Positions 50,270 through 61,648 of a stretch of 64,000 nt of DNA are shown here, one piece after another. The position numbers and the translations under genes were made by a program. This DNA comes from Rhodococcus sp. 14-2483-1-2 (GTDB lineage: Bacteria; Actinomycetota; Actinomycetes; Mycobacteriales; Mycobacteriaceae). Position 1 is the first letter of the stretch; every line of letters starts with the position of its first letter. The stretch lies in the NCBI RefSeq assembly GCF_002259405.1, contig NZ_NPFW01000012.1:1-64000 (forward strand), given 5' to 3'. Below the pieces are notes generated by a model. That model worked only from the letters and a program-made list of their open reading frames with translations. It had not been told where the DNA came from and searched no databases.

Positions 50270-51582
50270 ACGTACAACACTCCGCCAATGGCGTGCGACC
50301 GATCAGGGTAGGCGCGAGTGTCTGCCTGCTCCATCAATTCTGTCGGGGCATAACGAGTTATGTCGTCGAGGCGCTGTCCCTGTTCGTCGTACAGATTGAG
50401 TCGAGCCACCAAAGTAAGCCGCTCGTAGTCATCGTGCGTGAAACTGATGTGCAATCGACCGCGCGGCCAGTCCCCGATGAACTCGGCTCGCACGTCGTGC
50501 ATTCGGTTCGAGAACTGCCGACCGTCGAGTCGACGAATGCAGTAGCGAACATACGACGCATGATCCGGCGGCTCCGGGGCGACGGGCCTGCAGTACCCCG
50601 TGATGTCCAGATCGTCTATCGCTGTTTCGAGTTCGCGCTCTGCTGTGTCTATCGGCAGTCGAATAAGCTGGCGGCCCGGACTGCCTCTGTCTGCAGATCT
50701 GACCAGAAGCCATAGCCGGTCACCGTGTGCGGTGCCCTCGTAGACTTGGATCCCGGTCAGTACGATCTCACGGACGGGCGTCGACGAGCCGTCACGGAAT
50801 GCCTTCAGGAGAAGAACGCCGCTGCGCCTGTCTGGCGTGCCCCAGTGCCATCGGATGCTGGCGCCCAGTGCGCGCTTGCGGCGGTGCTGCTCGTTGCAAG
50901 TAGTGTCCGGGTACTCGCTGGTGTGCCAGACGCCGTCAGCTTTCGACCGTGGGTAGTCGTCGAGTCCGATACGGGTTGTCTCTGCGTTCAGTGGTAGGTG
51001 AATCCACGACTTGGATTGTCGAAGAACGTATCCTGCCGGAGTTGGGGTGTCCCGATAGGTGCGCGACCATGGGGCGTGCTCGACGCCGAGGTGAACCGAT
51101 TCTTCGTCGAAATCGGCTGCCAAGACAACCCCGTCGATGGCTATCGGAGACATGCCTCCGCCCGGGTGGGCGAGGAGTAAAGGAGGTCCAGGTCGAGGGC
51201 GTAGGAGCGGAGGCGCATCCGCGGTACGTGCGACGTCGTCACGAATCCGGGTGGGTCGAAAACACCATGCTCCCGACGGTCCTGCCGTCAGCAGCTGTGT
51301 GCCTTCGAGATACTCGGCGTGATGTACCCCTTCCGCAGTGACGCAGGCCAGAACCTCCGTCCCGCGGTATTGAAGCCAAACACGGTCCTCATAAGAGGCA
51401 ACGGTCAGTGCGGGTGACGGTGAGGGTATCTCGGGCCAGGAGACAATTCGGTCGATCTGCCCGTATCTCGGTTCGAGAAGTACTGCAACAGGCTGGGTTT
51501 CATCGATCGCCCACAGTCGGCCGCCAGCGAAACGAATGTACCGGGGGCGCAAGAGTCTGCGCTCGGACGACGGGGCGCTCAT
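50266..51582 (-). CDS. Unknown protein, possible beta-propeller
   Basis: A 438-residue protein with no signal peptide or membrane helix. It shows repeated short strands with W/Y and Gly turns (GRLWAIDETQP, DRVWLQYRGTEV, DRLWLLVRSADRG), which suggest a propeller-like fold. ATG at 51582 has GAAAGG upstream, and a GTGTCA/TGACAC dyad lies just before it. It is the first gene of a coupled two-gene unit. I recognise no named family. Confidence 0.65.
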   Translation of the reverse strand: MSAPSSERRLLRPRYIRFAGGRLWAIDETQPVAVLLEPRYGQIDRIVSWPEIPSPSPALTVASYEDRVWLQYRGTEVLACVTAEGVHHAEYLEGTQLLTAGPSGAWCFRPTRIRDDVARTADAPPLLRPRPGPPLLLAHPGGGMSPIAIDGVVLAADFDEESVHLGVEHAPWSRTYRDTPTPAGYVLRQSKSWIHLPLNAETTRIGLDDYPRSKADGVWHTSEYPDTTCNEQHRRKRALGASIRWHWGTPDRRSGVLLLKAFRDGSSTPVREIVLTGIQVYEGTAHGDRLWLLVRSADRGSPGRQLIRLPIDTAERELETAIDDLDITGYCRPVAPEPPDHASYVRYCIRRLDGRQFSNRMHDVRAEFIGDWPRGRLHISFTHDDYERLTLVARLNLYDEQGQRLDDITRYAPTELMEQADTRAYPDRSHAIGGVLYV

Positions 51583-51595
51583 GCGCCTTTCTGCA

Positions 51596-51613
51596 GTGTC
51601 ATGACCGTGACAC
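51596..51613 (-). promoter_or_regulatory. Dyad upstream of the unknown two-gene unit
   Basis: GTGTCA (51596-51601) and TGACAC (51608-51613) form a 6-bp dyad with a 6-bp centre, 14 bp before the ATG at 51582. Its position over the likely leader or promoter suggests an operator. The 51583-51818 gap holds nothing else I can identify. Confidence 0.45.
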
Positions 51614-51818
51614 TACCTCACCACGTTCGACACGTAGTCGATTCATGAGCGGGGAAGCGTGATGGTGGATGCCCCGCAGGCGCGGTGCGCGGCGATCGTC
51701 GCCGACGCTGTCGAGGGGGTCGTTCGTCATCGGAATCTGGCCGGATGCCAGCTGGCGCAACAGTTCTTGCACCTCGGCGGACTGCTTCCAAGCATGCGGG
51801 TAGGTGCCACCCAATTCG

Positions 51819-53723
51819 CTAAGCGGTACGCACCACCAGCGCGAAGGGTCCGATGTCGGTGACGGTGAAGCGTGGATCCTCGAACAGTGCCTCGGGGAAA
51901 GTGACGGTGTAGCGGCGCACGTTCGGGTCGTTGGGGTAGACGTCCTCGGCCAGGCGCAGGGTGTAGCCGTCTGCACCGCGGCGGAACAGGAACGCATCCG
52001 GCGCGCGCCACTGGCTGTTGTCGAGCGCGTCCACCAACTGATCGGGAGTCTCGAGCTCGGTCCACTGCTCGATGGCGTCGGCTCGCTGATCGAACTGCGC
52101 CAGTGGGTTGGCGTAATGCGAGGTCAGTCCTTGGAAGCCGAAGTACGGGTAGTAGCTGAGGAACGAGGTATCCGCCGTCAGCACGACGGTCTCGTCGCGC
52201 GGACGCTGGGTCTGCTCGGTGAGTGCGTCGTCGACCTCGCGGTAGTACGACACCGCGCTCGGCGGACGCATGTCGGCGCGGTTGCCGTCGCCGTCGGTAT
52301 CGGAGTACGCGACGGTGATCTCGGTCTGCAGTACCTGGGGGATGTTCTGCGCGTAGGTCATGGCACCGATGGCCGCTACGACGACAGCGGCGATACGGAA
52401 CTTCGGTGGCTCGTTGATGGCCTGGTAGATCGCATGGCTGCCTTCGAGGAAGCCAAAAACGCCTGCGCTGCCGAGCAATACGATCAGCACCGCTTCGAGG
52501 CGGAACGAGAGCAGGGTGGTGCCCGCCGCCGTGGCGGCCATGGACAGCAGCGTCCACAGATAGATGGAGACGACGCCGACGCCCAGTGCTTGCGCCCGGC
52601 GCGAGGACGAGAACCGCACCGCCACCCACACCGTGCCGATGAGACAGAGCACGCCCATCAGGGAGAACTCGAACATCGGGAAGGGAAGTGTCGCACCGGC
52701 TTCGGGTAGATAGTGCAACGCTGTGCCCGACGTGGACGGCGCGCCGCGCAAGAACTCGATCAGGTACGGCAGCCACACGGTCGCGGCGATGAGGCCCGAG
52801 ATCGCGGCGATCGCGGCGACCTTGATCGCGATGGGAACCAGTATGTTCCAGGACTTCCGCTCGCGATAGGCGAGTACGGCGGCGAACAACGCCATGAGTA
52901 CGACGGTGAAGGCCGCCAGACCGAGATACAGGGTGTAGAACGTCGCGGCCAAGCCGAGGAAGAGTCCGGTGCCGACCACCGCTCCCCACCCGCCCGATGC
53001 GGAGCGGTGCAGCGCACCCCAGGCGAGGACCAGTGCGGGAGCGAAGAGCATCACGATCACGGCGCTGTATGCCTCGGGGGAGGCGTGGGCGACGACGAGT
53101 GCGGTGGTGACGGCGCTGACAGCGACGGCCCAGTCGGCTCGGATCAGCGCCTTCCACAGCACGAACGACACAACGGCGGTCACGGCGAGCAGCCCGATTG
53201 CGTAGGGCTTGAACACTTCCCAGCCGTCCATGCCCAGGAGGTTGCCGACGCGTCCGCCGAGCCAGAACCAGCCTGCGGGGTAGAACGGCGGAATGTCGGC
53301 GTACGTCATGTCGCGCAACGACGCCGAATCGGTCAGGCGAGTCAGGTATTCCGTGCGGAACTCCTGGTCGACGGAGATGCCGAACAGGTAGAGCTTGGTT
53401 GCGGCCAGCGGCATCCCGAGGGTGACGGTGACGAATCCGCTCAGCCCGATCCACGCCGCGAGCCGGGCGATCCACGGCCACTTCCGAATCCGGTACAGGT
53501 AGATCGACGCCGCGAACAGTGCTGCCGCAACCACCTGACCGAGCGTCGTGATGGCGCGGGTGACGTTGGACGAGTTGAACGCAGGCCACTGAACCAGTGA
53601 GAAGGCGTACAACCCGACCGTCGCCACGACGACTGCAACGACCACACCGAGAACGATTTCCCCGACGGCAGAGGCGGTCCTGCGAGCCGGTGCAACCTGC
53701 TGTGTCATGAGCCCCGTTGTCAC
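51819..53723 (-). CDS. aftA: Galactan arabinofuranosyltransferase AftA
   Basis: A 634-residue GT-C enzyme that adds the first arabinofuranose units to the galactan chain. It has about eleven membrane segments, a periplasmic loop motif SVDQEFRTEYLTR near residue 117 and YADIPPFYPAGWFWLGGR, which is characteristic of AftA. A C-terminal soluble domain (about 475-634) follows. The start is GTG at 53723 or, five codons later, ATG at 53708; neither has a strong site. It follows dprE2 by 22 bp, as Rv3792 follows Rv3791, and so belongs to the dprE1-dprE2-aftA operon. Confidence 0.93.
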   Translation of the reverse strand: MTTGLMTQQVAPARRTASAVGEIVLGVVVAVVVATVGLYAFSLVQWPAFNSSNVTRAITTLGQVVAAALFAASIYLYRIRKWPWIARLAAWIGLSGFVTVTLGMPLAATKLYLFGISVDQEFRTEYLTRLTDSASLRDMTYADIPPFYPAGWFWLGGRVGNLLGMDGWEVFKPYAIGLLAVTAVVSFVLWKALIRADWAVAVSAVTTALVVAHASPEAYSAVIVMLFAPALVLAWGALHRSASGGWGAVVGTGLFLGLAATFYTLYLGLAAFTVVLMALFAAVLAYRERKSWNILVPIAIKVAAIAAISGLIAATVWLPYLIEFLRGAPSTSGTALHYLPEAGATLPFPMFEFSLMGVLCLIGTVWVAVRFSSSRRAQALGVGVVSIYLWTLLSMAATAAGTTLLSFRLEAVLIVLLGSAGVFGFLEGSHAIYQAINEPPKFRIAAVVVAAIGAMTYAQNIPQVLQTEITVAYSDTDGDGNRADMRPPSAVSYYREVDDALTEQTQRPRDETVVLTADTSFLSYYPYFGFQGLTSHYANPLAQFDQRADAIEQWTELETPDQLVDALDNSQWRAPDAFLFRRGADGYTLRLAEDVYPNDPNVRRYTVTFPEALFEDPRFTVTDIGPFALVVRTA

Positions 53724-53745
53724 GAATGCAGAAGTGTCATCGAGA

Positions 53746-54510
53746 TCAGATGGGCAGCTTGCGGAAGATGGGCCGCGGTACGTGCCGCAGGACCATCATC
53801 ACCAGACGCCAGGGAGCGGGAGTCCAGATGAGCGGAGTGCCCTTGCGTGACGCGTTCACCGCGAGCTTCGCGATGACCTCCTTGTCGACCGTCATCGGGG
53901 CTTCCTTGACGTGCGCGCTGAACTTGGTGCGCACCATGCCCGGGCGAACGACGGTGACCCGAGGTCCGAACTCGCGCAGCGCTTCTCCGAGTCCGAGGTA
54001 GAACCCGTCGAGTCCGGCCTTGGTGGAGCCGTAGACGAAGTTGGAACGACGTACCCGCTCGCCCGCCACCGAGGACATGACGATGATGCGGCCGTAGGCC
54101 TGCGCCTTCATCTTCTCGCCCAGCAGCACGCCGACCGACACGGACGCGGTGTAGTTGATGTTGGCGGCGAGGACGGCCTTGCGCTGGTCCTGCCAGAGCT
54201 GCTCGGCATCGAAGTCGACGGCGAAGGCGACGATGGCCACGTCGACGTCACCCTTGGCCCAGGCCGCGTCGATGACCTTCGGGTGCGACGCGGTGTCGAG
54301 TGCGTCGAAGTCGATGACGTCGACGGACTTCGCGCCCTTGGCGTTCAGCTGGGCGACTGCGCTCTCGCGCAGCGGGTCGTTCGGCAGCGCGGCGAGGATG
54401 ACACGTGCCGGGGACTTCGACAGGTACTCCTCGGTGATCGCGAGACCGATCTCGCTGGTGCCACCCAGAACGAGAATCGTCTGGGGGTTACCTACGGCGT
54501 CTATCGTCAC
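53746..54510 (-). CDS. dprE2: Decaprenylphosphoryl-2-keto-beta-D-erythro-pentose reductase DprE2
   Basis: A 254-residue SDR that completes the DprE1/DprE2 epimerisation of decaprenyl-phospho-ribose to decaprenyl-phospho-arabinose, using NADH. The cofactor motif is LGGTSEIG, with Ser146/147 and Tyr160-x3-Lys164 (YGSTK). The GTG start at 54510 overlaps the dprE1 stop by 4 nt. A C-terminal hydrophobic stretch is present. The context (dprE1 before, aftA after) makes the assignment secure. Confidence 0.95.
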   Translation of the reverse strand: MTIDAVGNPQTILVLGGTSEIGLAITEEYLSKSPARVILAALPNDPLRESAVAQLNAKGAKSVDVIDFDALDTASHPKVIDAAWAKGDVDVAIVAFAVDFDAEQLWQDQRKAVLAANINYTASVSVGVLLGEKMKAQAYGRIIVMSSVAGERVRRSNFVYGSTKAGLDGFYLGLGEALREFGPRVTVVRPGMVRTKFSAHVKEAPMTVDKEVIAKLAVNASRKGTPLIWTPAPWRLVMMVLRHVPRPIFRKLPI

Positions 54511-55958
54511 AGCAGTTCCAGCCTTCTAGCCATATCGGAGGCGAAAACGCCTGTGGGGTCTACAGATCGACGGACCTTGATCCACTCGTCGATCCGCGGG
54601 TACATCGAGTGGAAGGTCTCGGCATCGGTGCGCGAGTCCTTCGCGGTGTAGAGACGGCCACCGAATTCGAGCACGCGCTTGTCGAGTTCACGGACGAACT
54701 CGTTCAGGCCCGGCTTGATCGGGAAGTCGACGCAGATGTTCCAACCCGGAATCGGAAAGCTCAGTGGCGCTTTGTTTCCGGGCCCGAACAGCTTGAACAC
54801 GTTGAGGAACGAGTAGTGCCCGGACTTCTGGATGTCGACGATGATCTTCTTGAACTCGTCGACGGCCTCCGGCGGCACGACGAACTGGTACTGCAGGAAT
54901 CCCTTGGAGCCGTAGGCACGGTTCCACTCACCGAACATGTCCAGCGGGTGATAGAACGCCGTCAGGCTCTGGACCTTGTTCCGGTAGTTGCCGGCCTTGC
55001 GATACCAGACCTCGCCGACGGCGGAGAACGTGTACTTGTTCGCGAGACCGTTCGGGAAGACGTCCGGGAACGTCACCAACGGCTTGGCGTTGAACCGCAG
55101 CGGGTCCTTCTGGAGTTTGGCCGGCAACTGGTCCAACGTCGCGAGCGATCCGCGGGACAGGGCCGCGCGGCCGAGCTTGGGCGGCGGAGCAACCGCGTCG
55201 AACCACGCGCTCGAGTAGTCGTAGTTGTTCTCGCTGCCATCGCTGTGCAGGGCGATGGTCTCGTCGAGGGTGGTGGTGACGTCGCCGTCGGCGATGAAAT
55301 AGGCCGTCTCCGTCGGCGTCATCTCGATCGTCGCGCGCAGGATGATGCCGGTCAGGCCGTTGCCGCCGACGGTCGCCCAGAAGAGCTTGGCGTTCTTTCC
55401 CGACGGCGTCAGGTGGCGGACCTGGCCGTCCGCGGTGAGCAGTTCCATCGAGCGGACGTGGTTGCCGAAGCTACCTGCGCTGTGATGGTTCTTACCGTGG
55501 ATGTCCGTTCCGATGGCACCGCCGATGGTGACCTGACGCGTGCCCGGCAACACCGGTACCCACAGGCCGAACGGCAGCGCGGCACGCATCAGCTGGTCGA
55601 GGTTGACGCCACCGTCGACGTCGACGATCCGCGTCGATGCATCGATGCTGTGAATGCCGTTCAAGGCGTTCATGTCGATGACGAGGCCGCCGGAGTTCTG
55701 CGCGTTGTCACCGTAGGAGCGGCCGAGGCCGCGGGCGATGACGCCGCGTCGGAGGTGGGCCGGCTTGGAGTCGTTCTGCTCGGCGACCTGCTTGACCGCG
55801 TTCGCGATGAGCTCGGGGTCGGAGGTCGAGAGCACCTCTCCAGTGGAGGGCGCAGTGCGGCCCCAACCGGTGAGTGTGCGGGTCTGCGTGGGTAGCGGCG
55901 CAGTGTTCCCGGCCTGTGGTTCCAGGGGGAAGAGTGCGTCGTCGGCTGTCGTGGACAT
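54507..55958 (-). CDS. dprE1: Decaprenylphosphoryl-beta-D-ribose oxidase DprE1
   Basis: A 483-residue FAD-dependent oxidase that oxidises the 2-hydroxyl of decaprenyl-phospho-ribose. The FAD-binding PCMH-type domain covers about residues 30-215 ([13 protein letters not shown], then [15 protein letters not shown]). The substrate domain ends with [11 protein letters not shown], where Cys409 corresponds to the Cys387 that benzothiazinones modify in M. tuberculosis. The start is at 55958. It is divergent from the gtrA-like gene, as in Rv3790/Rv3789 organisation. Confidence 0.95.
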   Translation of the reverse strand: MSTTADDALFPLEPQAGNTAPLPTQTRTLTGWGRTAPSTGEVLSTSDPELIANAVKQVAEQNDSKPAHLRRGVIARGLGRSYGDNAQNSGGLVIDMNALNGIHSIDASTRIVDVDGGVNLDQLMRAALPFGLWVPVLPGTRQVTIGGAIGTDIHGKNHHSAGSFGNHVRSMELLTADGQVRHLTPSGKNAKLFWATVGGNGLTGIILRATIEMTPTETAYFIADGDVTTTLDETIALHSDGSENNYDYSSAWFDAVAPPPKLGRAALSRGSLATLDQLPAKLQKDPLRFNAKPLVTFPDVFPNGLANKYTFSAVGEVWYRKAGNYRNKVQSLTAFYHPLDMFGEWNRAYGSKGFLQYQFVVPPEAVDEFKKIIVDIQKSGHYSFLNVFKLFGPGNKAPLSFPIPGWNICVDFPIKPGLNEFVRELDKRVLEFGGRLYTAKDSRTDAETFHSMYPRIDEWIKVRRSVDPTGVFASDMARRLELL

Positions 55959-56005
55959 CGCTCAAGAGGGTACCCGCACCGCAGCAGCGGCTAGTGTCAG
56001 TCCTC

Positions 56006-56524
56006 GTGTCCACCCCCGACCGCTCCGCAGAAGAAGGCTCCACGGGCGACGACTGGTCGCCCGAGGACGACGAGTTGCAGCATCACGTCCCGCTCCCCGT
56101 CGAGCTGCCGCTGACCGAGAACATCGCCGACGCGGCCCTCGATCTCAAGACGCAGGTGCTGCGCTTCTTGGCGACGGGTGTGCTGTCGGCCATCGTCGAC
56201 CAGGGCGTCAACCTGATCCTGCATTTCGTGTTCGGCGTGGGGGTGACCCTGGCCAAGGCCATCGGCTTCGTCCTCGGAACCACGACGGCCTACCTGATCA
56301 ATCGTCGATGGACGTTCAACGCGGCCCCGTCACGGGCGCGGTTCTTTGCCGTCGTCGCGCTGTACGGAGTCACCTTCGCCGTCCAGGTGGGCATCTACAC
56401 CTGGCTCTACCAGGCCCTTCCCGACGGCTTCTGGTACGCGAACGTGGCCTTCGTCATCGCGCAGGGCACGGCGACGGTCATCAACTTCCTCGTGCAGCGA
56501 TTCGTGATCTTCAAGATCCGCTGA
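56006..56524 (+). CDS. GtrA-family membrane protein (Rv3789-like)
   Basis: A 172-residue protein with four predicted membrane helices in its last 130 residues (the family core, with TTTAYLINRRWTFN typical of GtrA). GtrA-like proteins help move polyprenyl-phosphate sugars or anchor glycosyltransferases; Rv3789, next to dprE1 in M. tuberculosis, is linked to arabinan assembly. GTG at 56006 is the likely start after a long open frame; GTG at 55994 is an alternative. It diverges from dprE1. Confidence 0.85.
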   Translation: MSTPDRSAEEGSTGDDWSPEDDELQHHVPLPVELPLTENIADAALDLKTQVLRFLATGVLSAIVDQGVNLILHFVFGVGVTLAKAIGFVLGTTTAYLINRRWTFNAAPSRARFFAVVALYGVTFAVQVGIYTWLYQALPDGFWYANVAFVIAQGTATVINFLVQRFVIFKIR

Positions 56525-56579
56525 GCCTCCGAGTCGCCGCCGGGCGTTCGCAGGCGCGGGTTCGCCCCCCGTGAGGTCC

Positions 56580-56669
56580 GCAAACGCGCACGCACTTGTT
56601 AGACGCGCGCATTCTCGTCAGCGGTCACGGGCGATTCTGCGCGCGCCTGACTAACGCGCGCGCGTTTGC
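56580..56669. repeat. Large GC-rich inverted repeat between gtrA-like gene and rfbC
   Basis: The left arm (56580-56611, starting GCAAACGCGC) and right arm (56638-56669, ending GCGCGTTTGC) are complementary apart from a few bulges, with TTAG/CTAA in the middle of each arm and a 26-nt loop. It separates two convergent genes and probably acts as a bidirectional terminator, or belongs to an interspersed repeat family. It fills most of the 177-bp gap. Confidence 0.6.
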
Positions 56670-56701
56670 CCGGATCTGGCGTCGCCGCCTCGTCCCGCCG
56701 C

Positions 56702-57282
56702 TCACGAGAAGTTCGGCAGGTCTCCGCGTTCGAGGGCTTCGGCGAGGGTGGGTGCGGCTTTGTCCTTGTCGGAGAGCTCGTAGGTCAGGGGTGTGCCGTC
56801 GCGTGCGGTGGTGGGCCAGTCGATGCCCAGGGCGGGGTCGAGGGGGTTGATGTCGCGGTCCAAGGCCGGGGTGTACTCGAGGCTGCACAGGTACATGACG
56901 GTCGAGTTGTCCTCCAGGGACAAGATGGCGTGGCCGAGTCCTTCGGACAGGAAGACTGCTTTGCGGTCGATGTCGTCGATCAGCACGCTGTCCCAGTGCC
57001 CGAACGTCGGTGATCCGACGCGCAGGTCGACGATGACATCGAGGAAGGCTCCGCGGGCGCAGGTGACGTATTTCGCCTGCCCGGGCGGGTTGGTGGTGAA
57101 GTGAATCCCGCGCAGGACCCCGGCTGCGGAGACCGAGCAGTTCGCCTGCAGCAGCTCCAACGACCGCCCGGTCGTCTCCTCGAACGCCGACGCTTTGAAC
57201 CACTCGAAGAACACACCGCGGTCGTCACCGAACTGGCGGGGCGTGTACTCGTAGGCACCGGCGATGGTCAGTTCACGAAAGG

Positions 57283-57286
<4 letters not shown>
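56702..57286 (-). CDS. rfbC: dTDP-4-dehydrorhamnose 3,5-epimerase
   Basis: A 194-residue cupin enzyme (RmlC) that epimerises C3 and C5 of dTDP-4-keto-6-deoxyglucose, needed for the rhamnose of the arabinogalactan linker. The signature is VLRGIHF (His62) with the FVSEGLGHA-like [10 protein letters not shown] segment near 112-121. ATG at 57286 overlaps the rfbA stop by 4 nt. A very long open frame upstream in this phase is not coding; it overprints rfbA. Confidence 0.93.
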
Positions 57287-58155
<869 letters not shown>

Positions 58156-58285
58156 GAACCCGCAGTCTTCCAGACCCCCCGGTCGACCGCGCGGTTGTGC
58201 CTGCCCCGTTTCCGCTGCGTGAGCTCCGAGGTGCACCTACGCTCGCCGCATACCCAGCCTTCCGAGAGAACCGAGGACAACGATC

Positions 58286-58804
58286 GTGACGAGCCGCACC
58301 CAGATCGAAACCGGTATCAGCCAGGTCACCGCTCTGCTCTCCACAGTCACCGAAGTCGACCGCGCATCGGCCACGCCCTGCACAGAATGGACCGTCGCCG
58401 AGCTGACGGACCACCTGGTGAACACCGCGGCCAACTTGGTGACCATGGCTCGGGGTGGCGAGATCGATTGGGCGGCGTCGCCCGAACCGTCGTCGGATCC
58501 GATTCCGCTGTGGACGGAGCGGACTCGCGAACTGCTGGCCGAGATCGATGCAGGTTCACCGTTGCCGCTCGGCATGGTCGCTGCGGAACTCTCGGTGCAC
58601 GCGTGGGATCTCGCGACCGCACTCGGGCGCGGCACGGACGACCTCGACCAGACGGTGGCGGAAGAGGGGATGGTGTTCATGTCGGCCAACATGACCGACG
58701 AACGGCGGGGCGGTGCCTTCGATCCTGAGCAACCGGCACCCGACAGCGCAAACGCGTACGAGCGTTTGGCGGCTTTCGCCGGGCGCACTGTCCGAGGCTC
58801 CTGA
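58286..58804 (+). CDS. TIGR03086-type (DinB-fold, mycothiol-associated) metal-binding protein
   Basis: A 172-residue protein of the mycothiol-dependent maleylpyruvate isomerase/DinB-like group. CTEWTVAELTDHLVN near residue 32 and ELSVHAWDLATALG near residue 100 provide the metal-ligand His residues of this fold. Such proteins often act in mycothiol-dependent transfer reactions or detoxification. The GTG start at 58286 lies in a 130-bp gap divergent from rfbA. The substrate is unknown; the position inside the rhamnose cluster is probably incidental. Confidence 0.8.
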   Translation: MTSRTQIETGISQVTALLSTVTEVDRASATPCTEWTVAELTDHLVNTAANLVTMARGGEIDWAASPEPSSDPIPLWTERTRELLAEIDAGSPLPLGMVAAELSVHAWDLATALGRGTDDLDQTVAEEGMVFMSANMTDERRGGAFDPEQPAPDSANAYERLAAFAGRTVRGS

Positions 58805-58820
58805 CAGTTCCAGCGGTCGA

Positions 58821-59368
58821 TCACTCCCACTGAATTCGGTAGGGCGAAGTTCCGGTCTCGGCGATCGGAGTCGGCCATTCGTTCGGCCACACGATCTCCG
58901 CGGCATCGTCGAGTAATTCTCGGACGTCGTCGACGACGGGATTCGGCGCGGGATAGTCGATCCCGTGGGGCCGTCCGTAATCGGCCGCCCCGTCGAATTC
59001 GTCCACGTGGCCGACCGCGGCACGATCCGAGCTGCCACGATCGATGCCCGGTAGTGGCAGCGCGCTTGTGTGAGCGTTCAGCAGGTCATAGTTTCGCTGA
59101 TCCTGATCGGCATACAGCCATGCCGCCCTGTTGAGTTCTGCACCCATTTCCCCGCAGTTGGCGGACAGGTGAACCTGCCGAGTGCGTGTCATCTCCTGAA
59201 AGCGTGCGAGATACGGCTGGAGTCGCTGCAGAATCTGCCCAATCACGTTCTCGCTCAGGCCTGCATGATCGAGCAGATAACGATGACTGGCCAGAGTGTC
59301 GCCGCCGATGCGATCGAGAAGATTTCCGAAGCCGGCTATTTCCGAGGATCTGGCGATCAGCGGTTCGG

Positions 59369-59372
<4 letters not shown>
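58821..59372 (-). CDS. EspC/ESX-associated secreted protein candidate
   Basis: A 183-residue protein whose first 100 residues are almost all helical, with a turn in the middle, like the EspC/WXG100-type hairpin. At the end of the second helix it carries the type VII signal YxxxD (Tyr87 to Asp91, YADQD). There is no Sec signal peptide. The C-terminal 80 residues are acidic, Pro-rich and probably flexible. It is coupled to the upstream gene (4-nt overlap). No ESX core genes lie in the window, so the secretion route is inferred. Confidence 0.6.
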
Positions 59373-61376
<2,004 letters not shown>

Positions 61377-61412
61377 CCGACGCGGAGGCACGGTCACGCG
61401 GGATCGGCACTG

Positions 61413-61535
61413 TGGTGCATACTGCGTGGCGAACACAAGCAAGCCAGTCGCAATGGGGGAAGCCGGTCGAAATCCGGCGCTGACCCGCAACGGTGGGCCA
61501 CTGATACAGGTGGCGAGCCCGATTACCCAGCGACC
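61413..61535 (+). ncRNA. Cobalamin (AdoCbl) riboswitch
   Basis: The conserved core is visible: GGGGGAAGCCGGT, then AATCCGGCGCTGACCCGCAAC (about 61471-61491), and a B12-box-like GCGAGCCCGATTACC (61513-61527). It lies about 115 bp before the ATG of the B12-binding lipoprotein gene. By analogy it should reduce expression of the importer when adenosylcobalamin is bound. Confidence 0.9.
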
Positions 61536-61571
61536 GGTGTGCGACACACCTATTCGTCGTGGTCTACGAAT
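61536..61571 (+). promoter_or_regulatory. Two adjacent hairpins after the riboswitch (expression platform)
   Basis: GGTGTG-CGA-CACACC (61536-61550) and ATTCGT-N8-ACGAAT (61552-61571) follow the B12 box directly. They may be the alternative stems through which the aptamer controls the downstream ribosome-binding site. There is no U-run, which fits translational rather than transcriptional control. Confidence 0.55.
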
Positions 61572-61648
61572 CGGCAGTCCTGCGCGTGGCCGCTTCGTGC
61601 TGCGCACCCGACTCTCATTTCGTGGCTCTGAGCTCCAGTGAGGTCCTC

